Part shown: positions 1 through 12,440 of the stretch, one piece after another
Layout: each line of letters begins with the position of its first letter
How positions within the stretch are numbered: the stretch's first letter is position 1
Origin: Atopsyche davidsoni
Taxonomy: Eukaryota > Arthropoda > Insecta > Trichoptera > Hydrobiosidae
Direction of reading: 5' to 3'
DNA: 64,000 bases
Assembly (NCBI GenBank): GCA_022113835.1
Contig: JAILWY010000010.1
Coordinates: forward strand, 11,600,501-11,664,500
The notes under the pieces: model-generated
Database searches by the model: none
Told to the model about the DNA's origin: nothing
Seen by the model: only the letters and a program-made list of their open reading frames with translations
Made by a program: the position numbers and the translations under genes

Positions 1-1997
1 CACGAGGCACGTTAAATTTACTATTGATTGAACATTTAAAAATAATATTTCTCTTTTAAAATATTAAATTATATCAATAGATAAAATGAAAACCGCTCCT
101 AAATATAGAATATTAATTATTTACAATCGTACTATTATTTTTGATATTATCAATTCAAATACAAAAAAAATGTGTTAGTATCAGCCAAAATCAATGTAAA
201 ACAATACATCAATTTTACATGTGAAATAATCAACAAGGGAGATATTTGAATTATCAACGAAGTCCATAAAAAAAAAAAAACAAACCAAAAGCACCGTACG
301 AGCGTTTCCCATAGGGGCGAGAACCTTTTTAATAGAATTTCAATTTCTGTATAGCCCGGACTCCAGAAGGTTAAGCAAACAGGACTGCGCCGGGGGGCAA
401 TGCAAATGAGGGCATAACTCAGAGATCGGCCGGCCGGCGGGCCGCGGGCCGGGCCCAAAACAATTATCCAGATATTGATGAGGTGTTCATAAATTAAGAA
501 GTCCACAGCGCCGAGGTGATTCACGCCGACGGTTTCGCCTGACCGAGAAATTACGAATGCTTTTTGCTGACGTACTTCGAGGATTTTTTATTCTGTTGTC
601 AATATGCTTGAGCTGCATAGATCACCAACACTGCAAAATAAATATAAAATGTAAATGAAAGAGAAGATTAGATTACGGTGCATAGCAAAGCAAAGCATAA
701 TTTCCTAAAGCGGTTAAGTTTTTTTTTTGCTATCATTCATTTCAAATGCTCATTGTTTACTTTGTATTGATAGTATATTTCTTATAATTCAAAATGATTA
801 GTTTTATGTTAAATATTAACGAGCTTTCATTGTATGAAAAAACAAGTCTTGATAAACTGACGGTTGTCAAACCTGTGAAACGAAAAACAATTAAAAGTAG
901 AGTTTCATACAGGAACATGGTATGTATGTATATCGACATGTCGAATCAACTGAAGAAGCACCCCAACGAGAACTCGCGTCCGAGTTTTTCGCATTCTCAA
1001 GGATGTAACATTAACCAAAAAATATTTGATTTTCAGCTATGAAATATCAAAAATATTTTCAAGTGAGATTAAATAACAAAAAATCACTAGTGAGCTAAAA
1101 ATATCGTTAGTAAATTTCTTTAGTAAAATGTTTAAATTGTGACGAACTAAATATATATCAAATAGCCGATGAAACAGTGACAGAATTTTCAGCCTGTAGA
1201 TATTTATTCAGCCGTTAGTGAAAAATAATGATGACGCGGTGGTGATGTTTTTCAACATCCAGGGATGTATTTTTTTTCGAAGTTTTATTCAATTAATAAT
1301 TTCACCAAAAACTGACGCGACACCGGCAAAACACATATCAAAGATCATTCAGATCCACACAGGCATTGGCTCTCTATCTCCTATCAGAGTTTATGGCTGT
1401 TTGTTGTTAACCAGACCGGTACTTTGTAATTAAATATATATTGTAATAATATATAATAATGCCTCAAGTAACATGTTGAATAAATATATTTTTTTAATTA
1501 TTGGCTTAAATATAAACGGCTTAAGCTAAATATAAAAACCATGTTATTTTAATGAATGCAATGTTCTTTGTAATTAAATTCAATTTAAGCAATAATAAAT
1601 TATCTTGCATTTAAAAAAATACAAGAGCCTACATATTTTTACATAAAAATGTCGCATGGTATGACGCGGTAAGATACGAACCAATTCTTCCAGTAATGGG
1701 CTATGAACTGACTTTACGCACGCATGGGAACATTTAAAAACATTAGTTGCTTTCAAAACAATGATAAAGGTCAAGCACAATCTAATAAATATATTTTCGG
1801 CAATTAATTATTAATTTATTACATAGATTGATCTGCATTATAAAACCATAATAATCGTTGCAATTTACTACTATACACCAAAGCGATGGAGAGTATAAAC
1901 TGGGAAAACAATCAGAGCCAAAAATTAAATATTTAATGTGAAAATTGTGTGAAAAAATATATCTTAAATAAATATAAATTGTATATATACGTATGTG

Positions 1998-2035
1998 TAT
2001 GTGTGTGTGTGTGTGTGTTTGTGTATAAACACACA
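1998..2035. repeat. TG/TA dinucleotide microsatellite
   Basis: A run of TG repeats flanked by TA/CA-type repeats. It explains the apparent minus-strand reading frame rich in Thr-His. Confidence 0.8.
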
Positions 2036-4341
2036 CATGCTGTAAGTATTTTTGAATTGTCTATTTTATTAAATGTTAAATAAACGTTAGGATGCATCAC
2101 GTCTTTCAGTGCCTGGATACTCGTAAGCTCCGAAGCTCGAAATATAAAAATAATTGTTAGTAGTGGATTGTTAAAAAACTTTACGCATCACGTAACAACG
2201 TTAATGTAAAAAGCCGTCTATCTGGAAGCGCCAGGAGTGCGCACTCCGCGGCCACCGGCATGAGCCCGGGTAGGAATCATTTATTTATAAAACCATCAGA
2301 ACTTCTATGTTCCTGGGTGTTGTACCACGTTTTTATTTGAAGTTTCCAATATTTTGGTCTCATAACAGGATCTGTCTTTAAGGACTTACATTCCTACAGA
2401 TGACCTTAGTTCCTGGTCTGATACGTTAAACATATGACATCCAAGAACAAAACAATTTTATAAAACTGGCGACCATAACATTTGCAAACTCTTAAAAATT
2501 GACTAAGGTGAGTCTGAAATAATACTTGAGTTAACTACCTCCTAAGCTTATCCCCCTTCCAGGGGCTGCAGCGTTGTGTAGCAATTATTGAGTCTGCCAG
2601 CTAAATCAAAGACTAAAATGCTCGCCATTTTTGTTGCTTTTGCCAAATTAGTAAAACACTGCATTTCTCGCAGTTTTTTCTTAATAAATATCTACTCTCT
2701 CATTTTTCACAACTTTATGACCAATTATTATGAAATTAATATTTTTAGATATGATTCTTTTTAGTTCGTGGACAATTGTGTTTGTACATGATTTCTACTG
2801 TATTTTTATATATTAGTGTGAACAAAATATAATATTTATACAACCGTGACAAATATCTAAAAATGAAGAAAAATAACCATAAACCGTGTTACTTTTGAAA
2901 ATTCACTTAGTAATTTGAGATGAATATTGTGTTGATTTTTTACAAGATTTTAACTACATTTAAAATTTTATAGCATATTTAGAATTTCTAAGGCATGAAT
3001 ATCAACATTAAATTAGTTCACCGTACATTGCCAAATATAAAAAATTAGCACTATTTGAATGTTAAATGAATTATATATGGTAAAAAAAAAGCATTATATA
3101 TTCGGTTGTATGATAGCTGACCCCTGCCGCGAAGAACAACCGGTTCTGATACAATCGTTGACCACCCCTGCTCCCACTTCTTCAATCGGAACTTTAATAA
3201 AATACTAATCAACTTGGATTCTCGAGTACACAATAGTATCTTTACTGAATAACTCAACATAAATATAAAAAAATATTGTTTAAATAACTGCAGTGGTACC
3301 GAGATATGTGCGTGTTAACCTCTATGAAGAATGCAGCCTCGCTATGAAAAACATGAAATAATAATATAAAATAGTTTTATATTATGGTATTATTATTTTT
3401 TTTGCTTCTTTTGCAGTAATGATACTGGCGGTTATGATTCTGTGATAATCTTACTTTCCAAATAGTCTTCGTACCGTTAACATGGCAGTTATGAAGATAC
3501 GCATCTGGCATATAATATAATGCTGAGTTCAACACCAAACTTTTGGTGTATTAGGTTTTCCATCTCATTTCAATTCGTGAGATTGGTTTTCAACGCAAAA
3601 AAATACTTCTAGTTACATAGTCTTTCAATGGATGTTAAGATTAAATCGAGCACACTATACCTGCTTACTCTTGTTGCCGTCTATTCACTCCTTGTCCAAG
3701 TACACCTGTATAAATCATAAAAATGATTTCGTTTTGTTTTTATTAAATTTAATATCTTGTTTAATGATTTTTTGAATAATTAAAAAATGGTAAAAGAACA
3801 CGAGCTTTTACATGCTATAACGTATGTTGAAAATGACAGCTACTTCTACGGTGCAGTAACATAATTAATACTAGTGTTAATGCATATTAAATGCGCTGAG
3901 GGAGATAATGTTAATTCATGTCATAAACACAGAAGTTGGCATAGTTGACATGATGAATCTAACACTCTAATGTCAGAACCACGCGGTGGTCGCTATACGG
4001 ATATGCTTCTTATCTAACATCGCGTGGCCCTTAATCGCTGCCTACACTTAACCGAGACTATATCGATACTTGATGGGAGGATAATTGTCATCATTTTTGA
4101 GAAAAGTGGTTATAACATATTTTAGTACTAAATTAATTCTAGGCAACAATTGTGGATTTTATTTCTATATATATATTTTTTTAAAATGACGGTAGCGTCA
4201 TAAAAAGAGAGTAGTCTCTTTTTTTTTTTTTAATAAAACAAAACATTAATAATAAAAAAAAACAAATTTCAAATTTTGACAGTAAAAAAAATAATTCTGA
4301 CGCAAGGATTCATTGCAACTTAATAATCTTTATCATTTATA

Positions 4342-4343
<2 letters not shown>

Positions 4344-4405
<62 letters not shown>
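4344..4405. repeat. (TA)n microsatellite
   Basis: About 30 uninterrupted TA units. The apparent Tyr-Ile protein on the minus strand is only this repeat translated. Confidence 0.95.
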
Positions 4406-4407
<2 letters not shown>

Positions 4408-5640
4408 AACTTCAAACAAAACATTGTAGATCAAAAAAAGTATACTATTGAATTTGGACTCTCCATGATTGATCATTATTATGCTATTTTGAATACCTTG
4501 ATTCCAGCTAAAAAGGCTATTCATGTCTCAATAAATCCTTGTTATATATAAGGTTAATTGCAGATATAAAATTTGTAAAAGTAAGTCATATTGCAAATAC
4601 ATCAATAAACATAATCACTTGATCATGAAATCATCCATCAAAAAAATATTGCGATAAGGTAACATGACAATTTCAAATTGCATGCTTTAATTTTAGTCCA
4701 ATTGCGAAAAGATTACCATTTTAATAAAATGTGATATGAATTATTAATTTATTAGTTATTTTCATGGGGCCCGGATCCTCGCTCCGGCGGCCCCGGGCGG
4801 GACGGCGCCTCGTAGCGTGCTCGAGTCGGGGAAGTGCTCAACTTTACAACTCGAGACTTGTTTAAGCTGCTTACACACGGTGCGTCTAACAGTGTCCTCT
4901 TTTGTGCTGCTTACAAAAGCAAAACTATTAAAATACATCCAAAGTTTTCAGTTATTTTGTAGCATATGTTGGCAGCTTTATACTAATACGGTATCAACGT
5001 AAAACCACAGTTATTCATCCACATTGTTCATTCCCCGAAGACCAAAATAGTTCTAGAAGTAGAGTATTGGAATAAAATAAATAAAGTGCAGCATATACCC
5101 ATAGAGCTTTTAACAACTTTTTTAATGATTGAATATGCTTTAGATTGATCTGTATTTTTCTTGTTTGGTCGCAAAACACAATCATTACTATAATATATTA
5201 TTTTTTATCCATATTTTTAACCTAACTTAACCCAACTCGAAAACCAGGTAATACTTTGAGTCTCTGTTAACGATAATAATGAGTTGTGTTATTTCTATAA
5301 TTATTTTATGTAATTAACTAAGTGTCAATGCACAAAATAATAATAGTTTAATAATCGCCTTTAAAACTTGCAATTATTCAAGTGTCTAAGTTACACGACA
5401 ATCGCCAACACATCTCGTGCTTTTTCACACGAGGTTCCTGTTTTTGAGTTGGACCGACACAAATACGTTAATAACTACGGCCAACGGCCTGAGAACCTGC
5501 GATTATTTCTTTTAACACGTAAAACCGGATTATTTATCAAGACGCCCGCAAGCATGCACGAGGCGCGTCCGGTGGAGCGAGGGAGCGGCGGCGCGCCGCG
5601 GCCTCCCTCCGGCAGCACCCCACATCCCATACCTCACACA

Positions 5641-5731
5641 CCACACCCCACACCCCACACCCCACACCCCACACCCCACACCCCACACCCCACACCCCAC
5701 ACCCCACACCCCACACCCCACACCCCACACC
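5641..5731. repeat. 7-bp minisatellite, unit CACACCC
   Basis: Thirteen nearly perfect head-to-tail copies of a 7-bp C-rich unit, preceded by a GC-rich segment (5545-5640) and a degenerate start of the array at about 5620-5640. Because 7 is not a multiple of 3, the open frames across it on both strands carry no coding signal; they are rotations of the same repeat. Confidence 0.95.
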
Positions 5732-6187
5732 ATGTATTTTTTTTCAGTTTCTCCACATCTTATTTATTCTAAGTGTTTCCTTTCTATAAAACTTTTTCAA
5801 GCAATCCTTTAAAAACAATGCTTATTTATAAATAAATTACGACAAAAATATTACATTTTCTATAGTTTTGCATATTCTTACAAATGATGCTTGTACTACA
5901 TTAAACAGTAGTCAAAGATAAATATCTGTTTATCCTGATTTTTATGCATTTTTTTGAGAAAATTTAATCATTGTCTTCTATATTCTTTGAAATTTAAAAT
6001 CATTTGATAAACAGATCAAAGTTAAATCCCAGAAGGTTTATAATTTTTTTATGATCCAAATGCTATATAAAAATCTTTCATTTATGGTTAAATAAAGTTT
6101 TTTGAACAAATCTGTGTAAGCAAGTAAGAGTTAATAATAGTCTTTTCTGATAATTTTAATCTTATCTGCTTGTATAAAAACGTGTAA

Positions 6188-6225
6188 AAGTAGTGTGGTA
6201 TTTCAACAGAAATACCACACTACTT
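6188..6225. repeat. Perfect 16-bp inverted repeat with 6-nt loop
   Basis: Left arm 6188-6203 and right arm 6210-6225 are exact reverse complements (AAGTAGTGTGGTATTT and its complement) around the loop CAACAG. As RNA it would form a short perfect hairpin. The stem is too short for a standard miRNA precursor, and no function can be assigned. Confidence 0.9.
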
Positions 6226-7331
6226 AACTCTAAAAGAAGGCTTCCGATATAGCACAGTTTTTTTTATAGCTTTAGATGGTTATCAATGATTAACACTAGC
6301 TACCGTTTCGTTCCCAAAATAACGCAATCTCCCAGATCGGAGGATTGCTGGTGGAAGCCGCGGGGCGGGCCTCTCTTCCTGCAGCTCCCTGATTAATGGA
6401 TTCCTTGCCCGCCCACCACTTTTTTGGGCGGTGAATGGATCCGTCAGTACACCGCGCATTTTAACTGTAAATCGCCAACTAGTGTTTGGCAGATGTCACA
6501 GAACCGGATAGCAGGAGCGTCACTAATAATAATTATGCAACGTGACTAACTTAAAACATCGCGGTTTAAGTTTAAATTTTTCCTAGCGAGTACAAAAGTA
6601 AGTATTGTCATTCTTGTCAGTGCAAGAAAACTCTGAATAAAGCAAAAAATATATGTGGTTTTATTTATACTTTTAATTCTCTTTCCTGAAACACGATATA
6701 TTTATTGTTAAATTACTGCATTTATGACCCAAACACTATTTTTACTGTTTACAATTAATAAATCAATTTTGTACTGCGAATTCCAAAAACCTAAGTCGCT
6801 ATTTTAGCATATAGAAATCAAACGGATATTAACTAGTTCCCCGGGTAGTTACAATTATTTATGAGATATTTGTTATGTCAGCCATAAATGTCTTTCTCCA
6901 CCATTAAACATGATGTCTAATAACATGATGTGCAAACATTACTGGCATTTCGCTTATATGCAAATGCTCAAATAAAATATTGTAGCAGAATAGTACTGGC
7001 AAACGAACGATGTGAGAAACTGGTGATTTTTAGCGTGAATGAAATATTTCATTGTTGGTATTTAAAAACCATGGGTTTTAAAATATTTTATACCAGTTAA
7101 ATGCTACATAAGTACTAAAGTTTTGCACGGGTTAATATTTACCTAGTAATTAATTGATTTACTAAATATTCATTATTAACAGCGATGATATGTGATATTT
7201 TTATTATTAACTGCAAACCGATAGAAGATTTTCCGTTATTTGCTTGAATTATACCATTTTTTTCATGCCATAAATATTATTTAAGTTACAAAATATTTGC
7301 GGAAAAAACCCTAAAGTCAATATTTAACACA

Positions 7332-7605
7332 TTAAATGGTCGCGGTGTTGCTAAAAGGGACGGAAAAGACAAAAAAATCTACCACTGCAGTCGGGTGTCC
7401 TTCGGGCCATTCTAGAGTGGGTGTAGATGGAGCGTTACGGACAGGAACAGAATACACCGGGTTGCGGAGTTCATTAGCTGTGATAGGTGATAAATAATAA
7501 TCTTCAGCGGAGGGTGGGCCGGAGCCGTCTGCTGTTCTAACATGTCGCGTTAATTTCAGATCGATATTTCTTTCGCCATTCACCCGAGGTTGTGATCTCC
7601 AACGC
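7332..7605 (-). CDS. Terminal exon of the putative minus-strand small gene
   Basis: The acceptor is TACTAACATTTTTAG followed by G|CGT TGG: an ideal branch point, a short pyrimidine tract and AG. The frame contains balanced, non-repetitive residues (ERNIDLKLTRHVRTADGSG, then SAEDYYLSPITANEL, then PTLEWPEGHPTAVVDFF), unlike random AT-rich open frames nearby. It ends ...SNTATI-stop. The segment could instead be read from the phase-0 frame (ALEITTSGEWRKKYRSEIN), which stops early. Confidence 0.45.
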
Positions 7606-10600
7606 CTAAAAATGTTAGTATTGAACCAAATTCCTAGAATCGCTTTTGTGGCTAAATCGAGCTGATGAAAGGAAAAAGCAATTGGTTTCATTTTAAAACC
7701 TCTCCATGCTATTTGATTAAAAAAATATTAAAATTAATTATTATAAAAATAAGCCAGATTGTCTTACCATTTACATCGATTGGTAATTAAAATCAAGTCC
7801 TAAATTTGATGGTAGCAGTCTTGAGAACTAAGTATTTTTAAAAAAGAACTGTGCTATTAGTCTTCACAAACAGCTTCTGTGATTTCCGGGTAACAAGACT
7901 CGGCGTCGTCTCCTCGTCAAAGCGAATCACCACAGCCAGCACTTCTCTCCAGGCACACTCGTGGACGCGCTGCAGTCGATGGCAGCACCACCTGGAAATT
8001 AAAATAATAAAAACAGATGACTCGTCAGGTTTTCAATTACGGTTAATAGATTATATTTTGAGAATGTCGTATGTTGAAAACAGCCAGATACAAACATCTT
8101 GATCCTAAATTACGTGCTCCTTCTCTAACAGAATAATTTATATTCTTCGTATTTGATAATATATAAATTATTATTAAATTGCAGCTTTAAAATTTCACCG
8201 TATTTTTTTAATTAAATTTTATTACTAAATCTTGGTATTTAGATCTGATTGAACGAAACAAATTATGTTTTTTATAATAATTTAAAAAGAGTTTTGAGAC
8301 TCTTATTTAACTTTGATATTTGTTGTAAATTACCTAATTTAAAAATAAAAGAGAATGAATATATATACATATGTGTGTGTGTATAAGCGACTGTTTGAGC
8401 CTACTGTTTTGTTTTAAATAAAACCATCGACCGACGCGACAAACAGAATCGACGGACTAACTTGCTCGTCAGTGCTAACGACGACTACTGACGAAACCCA
8501 TCACTCCATGAAATAAACAATGTATGCTGATTACTATACTATACTTTTTAAAACATGTTTTGATAAACATAACTAATTATGTAAGTTCATTACAGATTCC
8601 GATCATCAAAATGACCTGTGAGGTGCATCAATTTTATCACCATTTAATCAGATGATACACAATCCACTGATCACGCTGAATTTATCGCTTAGTATGTATG
8701 TATGGACAGCCAATTTTTTGCTATTGTATTTTTTATACAATAAAAAAACCTATAATCGCAGTGATAAGAGACTGTATGGGAAGTAACAAAAAGGAAAGCA
8801 GGAAAAATCATTTAGAGGAAAAAGTGGCTGTGTCCGTATGCCCCCGTCTCCGGTATTTATCTTGTTACATGCAGAGAAACTATTAAACTCCTAAACCAGC
8901 GAAAGTTTTTCTAGAAGACCTTGTCATTCTTTAGAATTTAAAAAAGTGCTACATGACATTTTAAACATGAAACAATACTAAAACCGCACGTTGTGATGGC
9001 CTATATAGAATAAATAGACGGCTTTGACCATCGATTGAATTGGCAACACGTCCGAGCTTTTAGCTCCATATTATTAAAAAAACGATTTTTTTATATTTTT
9101 AGAAATGTATTATTGCATTTTCATTTAAATAGATTTTATATTAGTTTATACCAGTTCAATACGATCTTTGTGGACTGTATACTATAGTAGATAGCCGCTT
9201 CGGAGCATGCTTACCATTCTTTTAAGGTTATACAATTTAAAAAGAAAACAACAGCGTTATATCTACTTATACTCAAATAAATTCGTTGTAAAAAATACGC
9301 ATAGATCAGAACTAAGAAGTTTTTCCTTGTAATGCTCGTCAAAGTCTTCGACCGGTCAGGCTATCGCTACCCCGAGGTATCTGCGGCCCATCGCGGGACG
9401 GGACGAGGCCGGCCGCAACGAGCCGCAGGGCGCGGGCCGAGGGCTATTTGATTTTTAACCGAAGCATTCCGTTAACGGCTGCTCGTGCGTGTTCCCCGGG
9501 GAGGTGGCTCATTATTTGCAGCACATTAAAGTCTCGATGCCGGCGTGTCATTACCGAAGCGGGCGAAGGCAGCGCGACACTTCCCTGCGCCGCCCGCGCC
9601 TCGGCTGCTGACTGATGAATCATGACGCCAAAAGACTTTTAGATTTTTCTCATTCTTCATACAGTAGCGGTGATAAAAATATAGACCATAAACGTTTAAT
9701 ATGCGCATACCAATCAGTGTCGTGCAATTCACACGAGCAGAAAAACTATGAATAGCTCTTGAAAGCTATCACAAATAACTTTAATTTTTCTACATTTGCA
9801 CATTCAAGATTATATTTTAAAAAAGTTATGGAAATTTTTTAGCCATGGTATGCATGGCAAGCATGCCAATAATATAGAAAAACAAATTTTATCGAAAAAA
9901 AAAATGTATTGGTTTAAACTAGACATTTATAGACTATATAAAAAAATATATAGCGATTGTCTCAAGCTATACTATAATAATTTCTTAATTTTGTGGTGAT
10001 GTTAATTTTTCCACCCAAATATTCACATTTTTAACTATTAGGAGCGAAAATACCAAAGTATAGCAATTTAAAAAAAAATCACACCACGTTAACTAGGCTA
10101 ACCCGAGTCTCGGTGTTTTACTTGTGGCTGGAAGTTTTCTCCAGTCAATCATCTGCGTCTTTAAAATATACTTAAATTGTTTCATTTGTAATCAAGACCA
10201 CATTCAATTAAAATCGGAAACCCAGTCGAAATAATACGCAACGGGAAATATGTATGTTTGTTTTAAAAGGAGATTTTTCTAGCTAATTAACGACAAAAAC
10301 CACTACTAAATAGTAAATTACAGCCCCGTACGCGAGCGCCGAGCGCGCTGCTCGTATCGGCCCGGGATCTGAGCACATTTGAATATGACAAAACGTTACG
10401 CTCGCATTTACATGCGGCCGGTACGCGTTACTACATACTCGATTAATTAAATTATCATTAAATGGTGAACCCCCTGATTAAGAGATAGACATCATGAAAA
10501 ATGCACCAATTGCTGCAAATAACTCGTTGTTTATTTAAATTCCACTCGCTTTATAGCAGCACACTGCGTAATTTCAGTAATCAGTGCTTTAACTCAACCG

Positions 10601-12440
10601 CTTAGGCAGTGATTTCTTACGTCCCCACGTCGTCATTCGCAGAACGTGATATCTTTTACTATAAAAATCAAGCATCGAGTACAGTCTTAAACGTTTCATG
10701 TAACGCTAAATTACTGACTATTTGTTAAAAATGATGTTTATCGTTTTTTTTAATAGTCTTATAACAAGCAATGATGCCAAGTCTTGGAAATTGTGTTGAT
10801 TCTAAACCATTAATTGTGATAATTAAATACAAATAATTGAAATATTTATCTGAACTTTCCACTCTAATTCAATGTACATTTTAATATAACAGTACATACA
10901 TAGATGAGTATATATATGTACGATAAATTTTTTTATTAAAAAACAACATTGATACATCACCTCTTATTAAATACAATACTTGGACTGATAATCAAGCTAA
11001 AGAGCATCGGACACAATTTCATATATGACAGATTATGTAAAAAATATAAACAAATGTATTTATTTAGAATGCTTGCAAATATTCAACAGGTAGATTTCAC
11101 ATTCGAATTCAATAAACAATAAACTTTTCTTCATATGTCATTATGAGCACGTATATTACATAATATCGACCGAATTTCATGAAGAGAATTATATTTGTAA
11201 TAAAAAAACTATAGTTCGCATACTTAATATATTTCTATAAATTTTATGACATCTTTATATTTGAACAGATGTTCAGAAAAAGAAAAGAAAAATACGAAAG
11301 AATATTTTTTCTATCGTAGTTTTAATTTGAAATGGAGTTTTAAATATTCAATAATTTTCAATATTTTCTAGTAATTTTCAATTACAGCCAAAAGTTGAGC
11401 AGAGGGGCTGGGCCGTCGCGCGCCCTCCCCCGCCCCCAGCCGAGCCCCGTCGGCGGTGCGAGGCGCCCGCGATGGGTGAGTTATTTATTTGGATGATATG
11501 AGAGGTTTATGAGTGCCATCAGTATCCTCGATAAGATCGCCTGCCCCGGGCTTCCGCTGCTCGAGTCGCGAGTCATGCCCGCTTCATGCGAAACCCCCTT
11601 ATCTGGATATCTTCATAGCGCCCCGGTCACGTCACTTCTCTAAATACCTACTTATTAATTTTAAGTATTTGTTAGAATAATTATTATAATAAAGAAGTGA
11701 ATTGATATGTTTCGTGTTTAACGCACTGTTTGCTTAATAACCGAGCGCTTTTGTGTAACCGATTTACCATCGCAGGTAAAAGGAACAAGTGCGTTCGTAT
11801 TATTAACACACTTGTAAAAAAAGTTTCACGTTTCTGTGGCTTTTATTTTCTTTCATAAATATTGTAATATAAAATAAAATAATTTTTCATTTAAACTTCA
11901 TTTAACCATATTTATTCACAGATAATTCTTTCATTTCGAGAAACTTCTTAGAAGAGATCTTTGAAGTAAACACCGCGCTTAAAAAAATGCAGTGTATTTT
12001 ATTTTCAATGCAGTCTCTCTCACAAATCCCCTGGCTGCGTCTTACAGAGAACTCCAGGAGAGCGCCCGAGGCTCGAGCACCGCTGCGCGCCTCAGGCTCC
12101 GGGGAAGTTTTTCTGTAACGAGATCAATACACATCATTAGTCAATTTACTTTTCTATGCTTTTTTAAAGAAAGAAGGAAAATGCGACAGTTTTCTTATGT
12201 TGCTTTTCTTTCATTTACTATATATAACACTGTAGGGTTGATGACTTATCTTTGCAAATAAGAAATTTCACGCACATATTAATTAACAGATAATTGAAAT
12301 GCAATTTTTCCATTTTAGGTACATATTTCGTGAATCTAAGTAGCTGTTTACCTCGGGTCAAGGATGAGCTGCACCAGCTGTTCGGAGACTGCTGGCTCCT
12401 CACTAGTGACTGCTAAGTATAGTCTGTCTGTGGCCTGCAT
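7332..12440 (-). CDS. Putative three-exon small protein gene, unrecognised
   Basis: Model: join of complement 12440-12352, 7991-7872 and 7605-7332, giving 160 residues plus stop. Exon 1 starts with an ATG (MQATDRLYLAV...) and ends CCGAG|GTAAAC in phase 2. Exon 2 follows a TTTCCAG acceptor and has one open frame (WCCHRLQRVHECAWREVLAVV...). Exon 3 follows a textbook branch site and acceptor (CTAAC, then ATTTTTAG) and stays open for 91 codons to TAA at 7332-7334. Phases agree at both junctions and the total length divides by three. The weak point is the exon 2 donor: GTTTGT (used here, phase 2) competes with GTGAAG at 7866-7861, which would be phase 0 and read exon 3 in another frame, ending after about 22 codons. 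Exon 1 is also open upstream to 12566, so the true start is uncertain. I do not recognise the family and see no signal peptide or membrane segment. Confidence 0.4.
7872..7991 (-). CDS. Middle exon of the putative minus-strand small gene
   Basis: The exon begins after TTTCCAG with G|TGG TGC TGC CAT. Only one of the three frames is open through it, and that frame is the one compatible with the upstream exon. Residues include CCHRLQRVHECAWREV and VVIRFDEETTPSLVTRKSQ. A genomic frame extension continues to a stop near 7838, so an alternative terminal exon with retained sequence is possible. Confidence 0.45.
7992..12351. other. Large intron of the putative small gene, with GC-rich islands
   Basis: Mostly AT-rich. 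Two conspicuous GC-rich islands stand out: about 9345-9610, and about 11395-11640, which contains GATA-like TTATCTGGATATC and CTCGATAAGATCG and a plus-strand ATGG|GTGAGT splice-donor-like site. A smaller island is near 10322-10370. No RNA gene was seen. Confidence 0.4.
11395..11475 (+). other. Candidate 5' exon or promoter island ending ATGG|GTGAGT
   Basis: A CpG-rich block ends in GCGATGG followed by an ideal donor, GTGAGT. An exon ending in ATG plus one base is phase 1. The LIM1 exon of the downstream apterous gene, if spliced at 20709|20710 or 20688|20689, needs a phase-1 donor, so this is one possible translation start for a longer isoform. The evidence is limited to the splice motif and the phase match. 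Confidence 0.15.
12352..12440 (-). CDS. First exon (or first recognised exon) of the putative small gene
   Basis: It reads MQATDRLYLAVTSEEPAV and then SEQLVQLILDP, ending in phase 2 at CCGAG|GTAAAC. The frame remains open upstream through a GC-rich segment to 12566 with earlier ATGs, so the true start may lie upstream or in another exon. The plus strand here also has an open frame (ATG 12364) that ends at a donor-like CCCGAG|GTACGG at 12456, preceded by an acceptor-like TTTCCATTTTAG near 12318. The strand call is therefore not certain. Confidence 0.4.

Larger units (their letters stand above)
1..7331. other. AT-rich non-coding stretch with scattered GC islands
   Basis: I see no exon set with matching splice sites and phases here. 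The open frames are short and AT-driven. Short GC-rich islands break the AT background at about 410-460, 2220-2270, 4765-4820, 5545-5640 and 6340-6460. The island at 6340-6460 has a homeobox-like TGATTAATGG core near GC-rich blocks. The islands could be regulatory elements or fragments of repeats; the sequence alone does not decide. Confidence 0.5.

Noticed and set aside
4333..4524. Minus-strand open frame rich in Tyr-Ile
   Set aside because: It is a (TA)n microsatellite translated; no splice or coding context.
5368..5772. Plus-strand frame with Pro-His-Thr repeats and its antisense frames
   Set aside because: The repetitive part is the 7-bp minisatellite read in rotation; the rest has no coding pattern or partner exon.
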